From contig JAZRDM010000065.1 of NCBI GenBank assembly GCA_045660265.1, positions 1 to 21,427 on the forward strand: DNA of 21,427 nt, written 5' to 3'. Below the pieces are notes generated by a model. That model did not search any database. It saw only the letters and a program-made list of their open reading frames with translations, and was not told the DNA's origin. Shown here piece by piece: positions 13,857-21,065 of this stretch. A program made the position numbers and the translations under genes. The stretch is from Scatosoma sp045660265 (GTDB lineage: Bacteria > Bacillota > Clostridia > Christensenellales > Borkfalkiaceae). How positions within the stretch are numbered: the stretch's first letter is position 1; each line of letters opens with the position of its first letter.

Positions 13857-14713
13857 GGGATAGAATGAAGAAAAGCTGGCGTGGACTTTCCAACGCGCTC
13901 ACTTACGCACTGTTGTCTTTATTAGGGTTGTTATGGATATTGCCAGTTTTTTATCTTATATATACCGCATTTCGCGTAACGCCTTCTACGGGCATTATCA
14001 ATACGCTTTTTCCGCAGGGATTGCGATTGGGAATGGGCAATTTTGTTCGATTGTTTCAAGAAACAATGTTTTCAAGGTGGTTGCTAAACACCTTGATTGT
14101 AGCAACTTCTTCTTGTATATTAACAACGGCATTTATTTTAATGATCAGTTACGCCTTTTCCAGGTTGCGTTTTAAACTTCGTAAGCCGCTTATGAACGTT
14201 TTGCTTGTGCTGGGTATGTTTCCGGGCTTTATGAGTATGATAGCCGTCTATTTCATTTTAAAAGCGATGGGATTAACGAATTCTTTGTTGGCATTGGTGT
14301 TGGTTTATTCGGGTAGTGCGGCGCTGTCTTATTATATTTGTAAAGGCTTCTTTGATACTGTACCCAAAGCAATGGAGGAGGCGGCGGTTTTAGACGGGGC
14401 AAGTCAACCTATGATTTTCGTGAAAATTATTTTGCCGATGGCAAAACCGATTATCGTTTATACGGTATTGACGTCGTTTATTGCGCCGTGGTGTGATTTC
14501 ATTTTCGTAAATACCATTATCAGCGAACGAGATAAATACACCGTTTCGTTGGGTTTGTATAAAATGATTAACGCGGAAAAGAATAGCTTTAACGACAATT
14601 TTACCACCTTTTGCGCTGGTTCTTTTGTTGTTGGCGTGATTATTGTAAGTCTGTTTATGAGTATGCAAAAATACTATGTAGACGGAGTAACAAGCGGCGC
14701 GGTAAAAGGCTGA
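13853..14713 (+). CDS. malG: Maltose-type ABC transporter permease, MalG-like
   Basis: This is the second permease subunit, 286 aa, with six hydrophobic segments. The EAA motif is EEAAVLDGASQPMIFVKIIL. The first helix region is TYALLSLLGLLWILPVFYLI, and the end is SMQKYYVDGVTSGAVKG, as is usual for MalG. The ATG overlaps the malF stop (ATGA) and has AGGAGG upstream within malF. No ATP-binding gene follows; a terminator stands 8 nt after the stop. The importer must use an ATPase encoded elsewhere (MsmX-type sharing is common in Firmicutes). Confidence 0.94.
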   Translation: MRDRMKKSWRGLSNALTYALLSLLGLLWILPVFYLIYTAFRVTPSTGIINTLFPQGLRLGMGNFVRLFQETMFSRWLLNTLIVATSSCILTTAFILMISYAFSRLRFKLRKPLMNVLLVLGMFPGFMSMIAVYFILKAMGLTNSLLALVLVYSGSAALSYYICKGFFDTVPKAMEEAAVLDGASQPMIFVKIILPMAKPIIVYTVLTSFIAPWCDFIFVNTIISERDKYTVSLGLYKMINAEKNSFNDNFTTFCAGSFVVGVIIVSLFMSMQKYYVDGVTSGAVKG

Positions 14714-14746
14714 AAAAGAAAAAGCTCCACCTATGCGGTGGGGCTT
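14712..14746. terminator. Bidirectional terminator between malG and the minus-strand ABC operon
   Basis: AAGCTCCACC (14722-14731) and GGTGGGGCTT (14737-14746) form a 10-bp stem with one G-U pair. On the minus strand the stem is followed by TTTTTCTTTTTC, a strong U-run ending the permease operon (stop at 14752). On the plus strand only a short A/T tail follows, but the hairpin sits directly after malG and may stop that operon as well. Confidence 0.85.
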
Positions 14747-14751
14747 AAAAT

Positions 14752-15558
14752 TTATCGGTTTTTGATGAGTAAGCGTTCGGCAAGCGCAACTAATGCATAC
14801 ATACCCGCGGCAAGCAAGCAAAGGATAAATACGGCGCTCATTACGAGGTCGAGTTTAAACACTTGCCCGCCGTAAACAATGAGATAACCGATGCCTGCCT
14901 TGGATACGATGTATTCGCCCATAATCGAGCCGATCCAAGCCATACCAACGTTGATTTTTAACATAGAAATAAAGTTGGGTAACGAGGACGGAATTACAAG
15001 CTTTGTAAGCACTTGCAATTTGCTTGCGCCCATGGATTGCAAAAGAAGAAGTTTACTCTTTTCCGTTGCCATAAATCCGTTTAACATATTCAAAATGGCA
15101 ACAATTAGCCCGATAAGTACGGTCATAAATACGATGGCTTTACTGCCTGTGCCGCACCAAATAATAATTAAAGGGCCGAGGGCAATTTTGGGCAATGCAT
15201 TAAGCACTACGATATATGGTTCGGATATACGGCGTAGAGCGTCGCTCCACCAAAGCAGTAGTGCGATAGAATAGCCCAACGCAACGGCGATGGCAAATCC
15301 CGCAAGCGTTTCCCACAGCGTTGTGCCAACGTGCAGGAAAAGGGAACCGCTTTTATATAATTCGCCGATGGTTTTAACAATGCGGGATGGGGAGCTGGTG
15401 ATAAACGGATTTATCCACGCAAAATGGGCGGAAAGCTCCCACAAAGATAAAAATACGACGAGAACTGCGCAACGGATAACGTTGACGATGATATTTTTGT
15501 TGCGCACGCCGTGAAGATAGAGTAAATGCTCGCGGGAAATATCTGTATGCTTTTTCAT
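14752..15558 (-). CDS. SsuC/TauC-type ABC transporter permease
   Basis: The product is a membrane permease of a nitrate/sulfonate/taurine-like importer family, 268 aa, with about six helices. Motifs: PFITSSPSRIV before the domain, TLWETLAGFAIAVALGY, NALPKIALGPLIIIW and the EAA loop LLQSMGASKLQVLTKLVIPS. The start at 15558 gives an ATGA overlap with the ATPase gene and has AAGGAG about 9 nt upstream. A longer reading from ATG 15576 would include that ribosome site inside the coding sequence and is less likely. It is the last gene of a three-gene operon. Confidence 0.92.
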   Translation of the reverse strand: MKKHTDISREHLLYLHGVRNKNIIVNVIRCAVLVVFLSLWELSAHFAWINPFITSSPSRIVKTIGELYKSGSLFLHVGTTLWETLAGFAIAVALGYSIALLLWWSDALRRISEPYIVVLNALPKIALGPLIIIWCGTGSKAIVFMTVLIGLIVAILNMLNGFMATEKSKLLLLQSMGASKLQVLTKLVIPSSLPNFISMLKINVGMAWIGSIMGEYIVSKAGIGYLIVYGGQVFKLDLVMSAVFILCLLAAGMYALVALAERLLIKNR

Positions 15559-16289
15559 TGGTTTAGCTCCTTCCAAAGTATTTCAAACCAGCGCGAGAAC
15601 TCTTGGTTTTCTCTGCGTTTTAACGGTTCGTTTTCGGGGAATTGTAAAGAGTGTTCGGAAATGATTTTTGCAGGGCGTTTAGATAATACGAAAATTTTAT
15701 CGGCGACAGAAATGGCTTCGCTAATATCGTGAGTGATAAGTAGGGCGGTTTTCTTTTCGCTTCGAATAATTTTATATACGTCGTCGCAAACGGATAATCG
15801 TGTTTGGTAGTCAAGCGCGGAAAAAGGTTCATCAAGCAATAAGACGTCGGGGTTTACTGCAAGAGTGCGAATGAGTGCGGCACGTTGACGCATACCGCCG
15901 GAAAGCTCGGAGGGGTATTTTTTCAAGAATTGTCCCAGTCCGTATTTTTCAGCGAGCGCAATGGCGTGTGCGCGATTCTCTGGGGTATTTGCGCGTTTAA
16001 TTTCCAAGGGGAGAAAAATATTTTTTTCTATGGTGCGCCAGGGGAATAGTTCGTCTTTTTGCAACATATATCCCATAGACACACCCGTGTTGAAAATTTT
16101 GCCTTTGGTGGGGGTGAGTAGCCCTGCGGCCAAAGAAAGAAGGGTGGTTTTTCCGCATCCCGACGGCCCGATAATGGCTACAAATTCACCTTCGCGTACA
16201 AGAAAATTGACGTCTTGCAGAGCGATTGTTTCCCCTTGTTTGCTGTGATAGTGCATCGAAACGTTATCGAAACGTAAAACTTCTTTCAT
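15555..16289 (-). CDS. SsuB/TauB-type ABC transporter ATP-binding protein
   Basis: This is the ATPase subunit of the same importer, 244 aa. Walker A GPSGCGKTTLL is near residues 41-51, the Q-loop region is GYMLQKDELFPW, the signature LSGGMRQRAALIRTLA, Walker B VLLLDEPFSALD, and the H-loop is LLITHDISEA. It begins with a good ribosome site (GAGGA, 10 nt). It overlaps the permease gene by 4 nt and lies 29 nt after the lipoprotein gene. Confidence 0.95.
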   Translation of the reverse strand: MKEVLRFDNVSMHYHSKQGETIALQDVNFLVREGEFVAIIGPSGCGKTTLLSLAAGLLTPTKGKIFNTGVSMGYMLQKDELFPWRTIEKNIFLPLEIKRANTPENRAHAIALAEKYGLGQFLKKYPSELSGGMRQRAALIRTLAVNPDVLLLDEPFSALDYQTRLSVCDDVYKIIRSEKKTALLITHDISEAISVADKIFVLSKRPAKIISEHSLQFPENEPLKRRENQEFSRWFEILWKELNQ

Positions 16290-16318
16290 TTGCGTAAATC
16301 CTCGTTGTAAATTTTGGT

Positions 16319-17338
16319 TTAAGGGTTATAAACTTCCTTGAAAACTTTTTTTGCGTACGTGTTGTCAACGAGTTGTTGCATTTGTACGCGTTTTTGCAAT
16401 TCGCCCGCATTTTCAATGATGTCTTGTAAACGATTAAAGCTGTCTTCCGTCATAGATAATTCCGTTCGCCAAGCATCGATATTTTTATAGCGTTGTACGG
16501 AGGCGGCAATCGACGCTTCGGAAACGCCGTCGAAATATTTGGTGAGATAGGGCGCAATTTTGTTTGCGTCTGTTTCATTCACATATTTTACGGCTTTTGT
16601 AACGGCGCGCAAGAAGCCTTCGGCGGCATCTGTATTTTTCTTTAACCAGGAATTTTTTGCCATAAAACACGTGTAAGGCACTTCCCCAGACGCCTCGCCG
16701 ACGGATGCAACAACGTAACCCTTTCCTGCTGCTTCGTATTCATACGCGACGGGATCGAACATTGTGCAGTAATCCGCAGTGCCCGCCTCGAAAGCGCTGG
16801 TCATTAAGTTGAAGGCAACGTCGTAATTCAAGGTTAAATCCGTTCCGTCAAAAAGGTTGTTATTCTTCAAAACATATTCAAAGGTCATTGCGGGAACGCC
16901 GCCTTTTCGGCCAGCTAAAATTTCTTTGCCTTTCAAGTCGCTCCATTGAAAGTTGGGTTCGGGTTTGCGGGAAACTAAAAAGGACCCGTCGCGTTTGGTG
17001 AGCTGCCCAAACACCGTGGGAACGTCAGTCGAACCGCCGATAAGTACGTATAATGCCGCTTCGGGGCCGCAAAAACCGATGTCGGATTCGCCCGATAAAA
17101 CAGCGGACATTACGTTGTCTGCGCCGCCCCCGTTCGTTAAATTGATTTTAATATTTTCTTCCTCTAAATATCCTAACGATTCAGCAAGGTATAAAGGGGC
17201 ATAAAAAACGGAATGAGTAACTTCGTTCACGTTAAGGGTGGTTGTTTTATTTTTGTCGTCATCTTTACACGCGGGAACTGTAAGTAAAGTGAAGAGGGTT
17301 GCAAATAAAGCGCAAAAAGGTTTGATGATTTTTTTCAT
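16319..17338 (-). CDS. NMT1/SsuA-type ABC transporter substrate-binding lipoprotein
   Basis: The product is the solute-binding protein of the operon, 339 aa. It has a signal peptide ending in the lipobox TVPAC, with Cys24 as the anchor. The mature part shows EVTHSVFYAPLYLAESLGYL, then GGADNVMSAVLSGESDIGFCG and DLKGKEILAGRKGGVPAM. This is the NMT1/THI5-like fold used for thiamine precursors, riboflavin, sulfonates and nitrate. Together with the permease and ATPase it makes a complete importer. No thiamine or FMN riboswitch was seen upstream, so the substrate is left open. The promoter is at 17374-17403 (-). Confidence 0.92.
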   Translation of the reverse strand: MKKIIKPFCALFATLFTLLTVPACKDDDKNKTTTLNVNEVTHSVFYAPLYLAESLGYLEEENIKINLTNGGGADNVMSAVLSGESDIGFCGPEAALYVLIGGSTDVPTVFGQLTKRDGSFLVSRKPEPNFQWSDLKGKEILAGRKGGVPAMTFEYVLKNNNLFDGTDLTLNYDVAFNLMTSAFEAGTADYCTMFDPVAYEYEAAGKGYVVASVGEASGEVPYTCFMAKNSWLKKNTDAAEGFLRAVTKAVKYVNETDANKIAPYLTKYFDGVSEASIAASVQRYKNIDAWRTELSMTEDSFNRLQDIIENAGELQKRVQMQQLVDNTYAKKVFKEVYNP

Positions 17339-17373
17339 AAAAACTCCGAATAAAAAATTTTTTAGAATAATAT

Positions 17374-17403
17374 ATTATATGAATACCTATTTATAATTGA
17401 CAA
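17374..17403 (-). promoter_or_regulatory. Promoter of the SsuA-type transporter operon
   Basis: The minus strand has TTGTCA (17403-17398), an 18-nt spacer and TATAAT (17379-17374), about 36 nt from the start codon at 17338. Its -35 shares bases with the -35 of the valS promoter on the other strand. Confidence 0.75.
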
Positions 17404-17425
17404 TTTGAAAACAAAGTACTATAAT
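17397..17425 (+). promoter_or_regulatory. Consensus sigma-A promoter of valS
   Basis: TTGACA (17397-17402), 17-nt spacer and TATAAT (17420-17425) are perfect hexamers. The transcript would start near 17432 and have a leader of about 88 nt. No T-box element (AGGGTGG-type specifier/antiterminator) was found in this leader. Confidence 0.9.
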
Positions 17426-17519
17426 GGATAAGCTATGCTAAAATAGATAGGTGCGCCCTTTTATAAATGTGTGGCATTAGACTTAAAAAATAAGAGAACC
17501 GAAGAGAGGTTTTATTGTT

Positions 17520-20141
17520 ATGGATATGCAAAAGACGTACAATCCAAAAGATTTTGAAGACAGAATATACGCCGACTGGGAACAATCGGGTAAATTCCGT
17601 GCGGAAGTGGATGAAAATAAAGTTCCGTTCACAATTATGATGCCACCCCCCAACATTACAGGGCAATTGCATATGGGGCACGCGATGGACGCAACAATGC
17701 AGGATACGCTTATCCGTTTTAAGCGTATGCAGGGTTATTCCGCGTTGTGGCTTCCCGGCTGTGACCACGCTTCCATCGCAACGGAAGTTAAAATCGTTGA
17801 AAAAATGAAGCAAGACGGCTTTACGAAGGCGGACCTTGGCAGAGACGGTTTCTTAAAACGCGCTTGGGAATGGAAGGAACAGTATGGCAACCGTATTATG
17901 CTTCAACAGCGCAAAATGGGTACGTCGTGCGACTGGTCTCGTCAAGCGTTTACGATGGACGACAAGTGCTCTCGCGCTGTTCGTGAAGTATTCGTGAACT
18001 TATATGAAAAAGGCTTAATTTATCAGGGTGATAGAATTATCAACTGGTGCCCCTGCTGTAAAACTGCGCTTTCCGATGCGGAAGTGGAATACGCGGAAGA
18101 AGGCGGTCATTTCTGGCACTTGCGTTATCCTGCAACGGATGGCAGCGCAGAAGTGATTGTGGCAACCACTCGCCCCGAAACTATGCTTGGCGATACTGCC
18201 GTTGCGGTACATCCCGATGATGAAAGATATAAGAGCCTTGTAGGCAAAACCTTAAAATTGCCTTTGGTAGATAGAGAAATCCCCGTGGTTGCCGACGAGT
18301 ACGTAGATCCTACTTTTGGTACGGGTTGCGTTAAAATCACGCCTGCGCACGACCCCAACGACTTTGAAGTGGGCACACGCCACAACTTGCCTGTTATCCG
18401 CGTGATGAACGACGATGGTTCTATGAACGCGCTTGCGGGCAAATATGAAGGCTTGGATAGATACGTTGCAAGAAAGCAAATCGTGTCTGACCTCGAAGCG
18501 CTCGGCAATCTTGTAAAAATTGAAGCGCATACGCACAACGTAGGGCATTGCTATCGCTGTAACTCGACGGTAGAGCCTATCGTTTCCAAGCAATGGTTTG
18601 TAAAGATGGAGCCTCTTGCGAAGCCTGCCATTCAAGCGGTTGTAAAGGGTAAAACGAACTTTGTACCCGAACGCTTCTCTAAAATTTATTTCAATTGGAT
18701 GGAAAACGTACGCGACTGGTGTATTTCCCGTCAGCTTTGGTGGGGGCACCGTATTCCCGTATGGTGTTGTCAAGATTGCGGCCAAGTAATTTGCTCCAAA
18801 GAAGACCCGACGGTTTGTCCTGTTTGCGGCGGTGCGCATTTACATCAGGATGAGGACGTTTTGGATACGTGGTTCTCGTCTGCGCTTTGGCCTTTCTCTA
18901 CGCTTGGCTTCCCCGAAGAAACGGAAGATTATAAATATTTCTATCCTACGGACGTGCTCGTTACGGGGTATGATATCATCTTCTTCTGGGTTGCGAGAAT
19001 GATTTTCTCGGGCATCGAACACACGGGCCAAGTGCCTTTCCGTGACGTACTTATTCACGGTATTGTACGTGACGAGCAAGGCAGAAAAATGAGTAAATCC
19101 CTCGGCAACGGTATCGACCCGTTAGAGGTTATTGATAAGTATGGCGCGGATTCCTTGCGTTTGTCCTTGCTTCGCGGTGTTGCGCCTGGTAACGACACCC
19201 GTTATTCGGATGCGAAAGTTGAGGCTTGCCGCAACTTCATCAATAAGCTTTGGAATGCGGCTCGTTTCGTGTTGATGAACGTAGAGGGTAAAACCGTTTC
19301 GCCGATTACCGAAGTGAAACTTGCGCCTGCGGATAAGTGGATTATTTCCAAGCTGCAAAGCTGTATCCGCGAAGTTACCAACAACCTTAATAAGTATGAA
19401 CTCGGCGTAGCAGGGGATATTGTTACCGATTTTGTTTGGGATGATTTCTGCGACTGGTATATCGAGCTTTCCAAACCCGCATTGTACGGCGAAGATGAAA
19501 AGAGAAAGTCCGACGTATTGTCCGTGCTTTGCTACGTTTTGGAAAATGCGTTGAAGCTTCTTCATCCGTTCATTCCTTTCGTTACCGAAGAAATCTATGC
19601 CAACTTGCCTAACACGCAAGGCAGCATTATGGTATCCGAATTCCCTAGATATAACTCCAAGTGCGCTTATAAAAAGGAAGCAAAGGCGTTTGAAGGGGTT
19701 ATGGGCATTATCAAAGCGGTTCGTGCAATGAAGAAAGACGCGGATTGTCCCCCTTCCAAGAAGGTGGAGCTTAACGTGGTTACGGAAAGCAAGCGCCTTA
19801 TTCAAGTGAATAAAGATTGCATTACCAAGCTTTCGGGTGCAAGTACGTTGCGCTTTGTTGAAAGCGCGGCGAGCGTAGAAGGGAAGACGGTTTCCGCGAT
19901 TACGGAAATCGCGCAAATCTACGTACCTCTTGGCGAACTTGTTGACTTGGAAAAGGAAAAAGCAAGATTGACCGCGGAGATTGAACGCATCGACGGGGAA
20001 ATTGCAAGAGCAGAAGGGAAGCTCAGCAACGAAAAATTTGTAAGCAAGGCTCCCGTGAAGCTCGTTGAGGCGGAAAAGGAAAAACTTGCAAAATATCAAG
20101 ATATGAAAGCCAAGTGCATTGCGCAGTTGGAAAGCCTTTAA
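17520..20141 (+). CDS. valS: Valyl-tRNA synthetase
   Basis: ValRS charges tRNA-Val and edits mis-charged threonine. The 873-aa class I enzyme has PPPNITGQLHMGHAMD (HIGH motif, HMGH), the CP1 editing domain (TTRPETMLGDTAVAVHP), zinc-like cysteines in HCYRC and in CCQDCGQVIC/CPVCGG, WCISRQLWWGHRIPVW, and KMSKSLGNGIDP (KMSKS). A C-terminal coiled coil from LVDLEKEKARLTAEIERIDG onward is also typical of ValRS. The start at 17520 has GAGAGG 11 nt upstream; ATG 17526 is an alternative. It is monocistronic, divergent from the transporter operon. Confidence 0.98.
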   Translation: MDMQKTYNPKDFEDRIYADWEQSGKFRAEVDENKVPFTIMMPPPNITGQLHMGHAMDATMQDTLIRFKRMQGYSALWLPGCDHASIATEVKIVEKMKQDGFTKADLGRDGFLKRAWEWKEQYGNRIMLQQRKMGTSCDWSRQAFTMDDKCSRAVREVFVNLYEKGLIYQGDRIINWCPCCKTALSDAEVEYAEEGGHFWHLRYPATDGSAEVIVATTRPETMLGDTAVAVHPDDERYKSLVGKTLKLPLVDREIPVVADEYVDPTFGTGCVKITPAHDPNDFEVGTRHNLPVIRVMNDDGSMNALAGKYEGLDRYVARKQIVSDLEALGNLVKIEAHTHNVGHCYRCNSTVEPIVSKQWFVKMEPLAKPAIQAVVKGKTNFVPERFSKIYFNWMENVRDWCISRQLWWGHRIPVWCCQDCGQVICSKEDPTVCPVCGGAHLHQDEDVLDTWFSSALWPFSTLGFPEETEDYKYFYPTDVLVTGYDIIFFWVARMIFSGIEHTGQVPFRDVLIHGIVRDEQGRKMSKSLGNGIDPLEVIDKYGADSLRLSLLRGVAPGNDTRYSDAKVEACRNFINKLWNAARFVLMNVEGKTVSPITEVKLAPADKWIISKLQSCIREVTNNLNKYELGVAGDIVTDFVWDDFCDWYIELSKPALYGEDEKRKSDVLSVLCYVLENALKLLHPFIPFVTEEIYANLPNTQGSIMVSEFPRYNSKCAYKKEAKAFEGVMGIIKAVRAMKKDADCPPSKKVELNVVTESKRLIQVNKDCITKLSGASTLRFVESAASVEGKTVSAITEIAQIYVPLGELVDLEKEKARLTAEIERIDGEIARAEGKLSNEKFVSKAPVKLVEAEKEKLAKYQDMKAKCIAQLESL

Positions 20142-20148
20142 TAGAAAG

Positions 20149-20193
20149 AAAAACGCTCGATGGACGCATTTTTTGCCATTCGAGCTGTTTTTC
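20149..20193 (+). terminator. Rho-independent terminator of valS
   Basis: AAAAACGCTCGA (20149-20160) can pair with TCGAGCTGTTTTT (20180-20192), with TGG/CCA extending the inner stem and one bulge. The T-rich tail follows. It lies 8 nt after the stop. Confidence 0.8.
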
Positions 20194-20223
20194 TTATGAA
20201 AAATGTTTAAAATATTAAAAAAA

Positions 20224-20256
20224 GTTTCGTCAAACGTTTGACAATCTTGACGAAAC
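20224..20256 (+). promoter_or_regulatory. Nested inverted repeats over the rpsL promoter, possible operator
   Basis: GTTTCGTCAA (20224-20233) and TTGACGAAAC (20247-20256) are a perfect 10-bp inverted repeat with a 13-nt gap. Nested in the left side is a perfect 14-bp palindrome, GTCAAACGTTTGAC (20229-20242). Both cover or adjoin the -35 TTGACA (20238-20243). This looks like a protein-binding site, but no regulator is known to me for it. Confidence 0.6.
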
Positions 20257-20266
20257 GTGGTAAACT
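20238..20266 (+). promoter_or_regulatory. Promoter of the rpsL (str) operon
   Basis: TTGACA (20238-20243), 17-nt spacer and TAAACT (20261-20266). Transcription should begin near 20273, leaving a leader of about 148 nt before rpsL. Confidence 0.75.
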
Positions 20267-20272
20267 GTTATC

Positions 20273-20420
20273 GTTGCGTTTTTGGGCGCATTATGCCCAT
20301 TTAGAAAACTATACCTATGGTATAGGACAAGCGTAACCATTAAATTTGCTTTCTTTGAAATTGCGGTAAGGGCAGTTTCGAGGGAAATATATTCCAAAAT
20401 TTTACAAGGAGGTCAAAAAT
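20273..20420 (+). other. Long 5' leader of rpsL with two hairpins
   Basis: The leader carries a small hairpin, GGGC-GCATTAT-GCCC (near 20284-20298), and a 7-bp one, CTATACC-TAT-GGTATAG (20309-20325). Then comes a less structured A/T-rich part and the ribosome site AAGGAGG. No known riboswitch was recognised. Confidence 0.45.
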
Positions 20421-20792
20421 ATGCCTACTATCAACCAGCTCATCAAAAAGGGCAGAGAACGTATCCTGTACAAGTCCAAGAGTCCTATTCTTGACGAATG
20501 CCCTCAAAAGCGCGGCGTATGTTTGTCCGTAACCACGACTTCTCCTAAGAAGCCTAACTCCGCTATGCGTAAGATCGCTCGTGTACGTCTTACCAACAAG
20601 CAGGAAGGTACGGTCTACATTCCCGGTGAAGGTCACAACCTTCAGGAGCACAGCTCCGTTTTGATCAGAGGCGGACGTGTTAAGGACTTGCCCGGTGTAC
20701 GTTATCACATCATCCGTGGCGCACTTGACACCGCCGGCGTTGCAAAGCGTAAGCAATCCCGTTCTAAATACGGTGCAAAACGCCCCAAGTAA
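20421..20792 (+). CDS. rpsL: 30S ribosomal protein S12
   Basis: S12 lies at the decoding centre of the small subunit. The 123-aa product is complete: MPTINQLIKKGRERI, KRGVCLSVTTTSPKKPNSAM, EGTVYIPGEGHNLQEHS, GGRVKDLPGVRYHIIRGALD, KQSRSKYGAKRPK. The lysines in TSPKKPNS and GRVKDLPG, where streptomycin-resistance changes occur, are of the wild type. The ribosome site AAGGAGG is 10 nt before the ATG. It is first in the str operon with rpsG downstream, separated by an unusually long 273-nt region. Confidence 0.98.
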   Translation: MPTINQLIKKGRERILYKSKSPILDECPQKRGVCLSVTTTSPKKPNSAMRKIARVRLTNKQEGTVYIPGEGHNLQEHSSVLIRGGRVKDLPGVRYHIIRGALDTAGVAKRKQSRSKYGAKRPK

Positions 20793-21065
20793 TTTAGGGT
20801 AACGTAAGCAACAAAAGAGGGAAGTATTTACTTCCAAGAGGTGCGAGAACTCTTAAAACACTCGGAAGTCGGTTGCGTTTTAAGACTAAAACCAAAACGC
20901 AAAAGACCTACTTGTAATCGGAATATTGCTCGAAAAGCCCCGAATAAAAGTAGGCAGTATGCAACGAAAGTTGCAGAAGATTCGCACTCCGTTTAATCGG
21001 TAGCGCGATAGCTGTACTGAAGGGTTATGCCCTTATCAAAAATTATTTAAAGGAGGATAAAAACT
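20793..21065 (+). ncRNA. Structured rpsL-rpsG intercistronic RNA, candidate S7 autoregulatory element
   Basis: The 273 nt contain no reading frame of note but many complementary segments. A long-range stem GTGCGA (20841-20846)/TCGCAC (20982-20987) encloses TTGCGTTTT (20873-20881)/AAAACGCAA (20894-20902), CCTACTT (20907-20913)/AAGTAGG (20948-20954) with inner TCGG/CCGA and GCT/AGC, and TGCAAC-GAAA-GTTGCA (20960-20975) with a GNRA loop. Before it is GGAAGT (20820-20825)/ACTTCC (20830-20835); after it are CCG/CGG (20989-21000) and AAGGG (21020-21024)/CCCTT (21030-21034). Together they make a multi-branched junction. In E. coli, S7 represses through the S12-S7 spacer, so an S7 role is plausible but inferred. 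No promoter or terminator is obvious within it. Confidence 0.6.

Noticed and set aside
17432..17519. Possible T-box leader in front of valS, as many Firmicute synthetase genes have one.
   Set aside because: No AGGGTGG-type T-box sequence or terminator/antiterminator pair is present in the ~88-nt leader.
17339..17519. Possible thiamine or FMN riboswitch for the NMT1-type transporter operon.
   Set aside because: The leader is only about 30 nt from the predicted start, and no conserved riboswitch words were found.
19122..20099. 325-codon minus-strand frame opposite valS, and further minus-strand frames at 18252-18839 and 18125-18538.
   Set aside because: These are shadows of the valS coding sequence, with low-complexity antisense composition and no start signals.
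20841..20987. GTGCG at 20841 followed by a structured region looked like the 5' end of a group II intron.
   Set aside because: No domain V (catalytic hairpin with AGC triad) or 3' AY end was found, and both flanking genes are intact without an interrupted exon.
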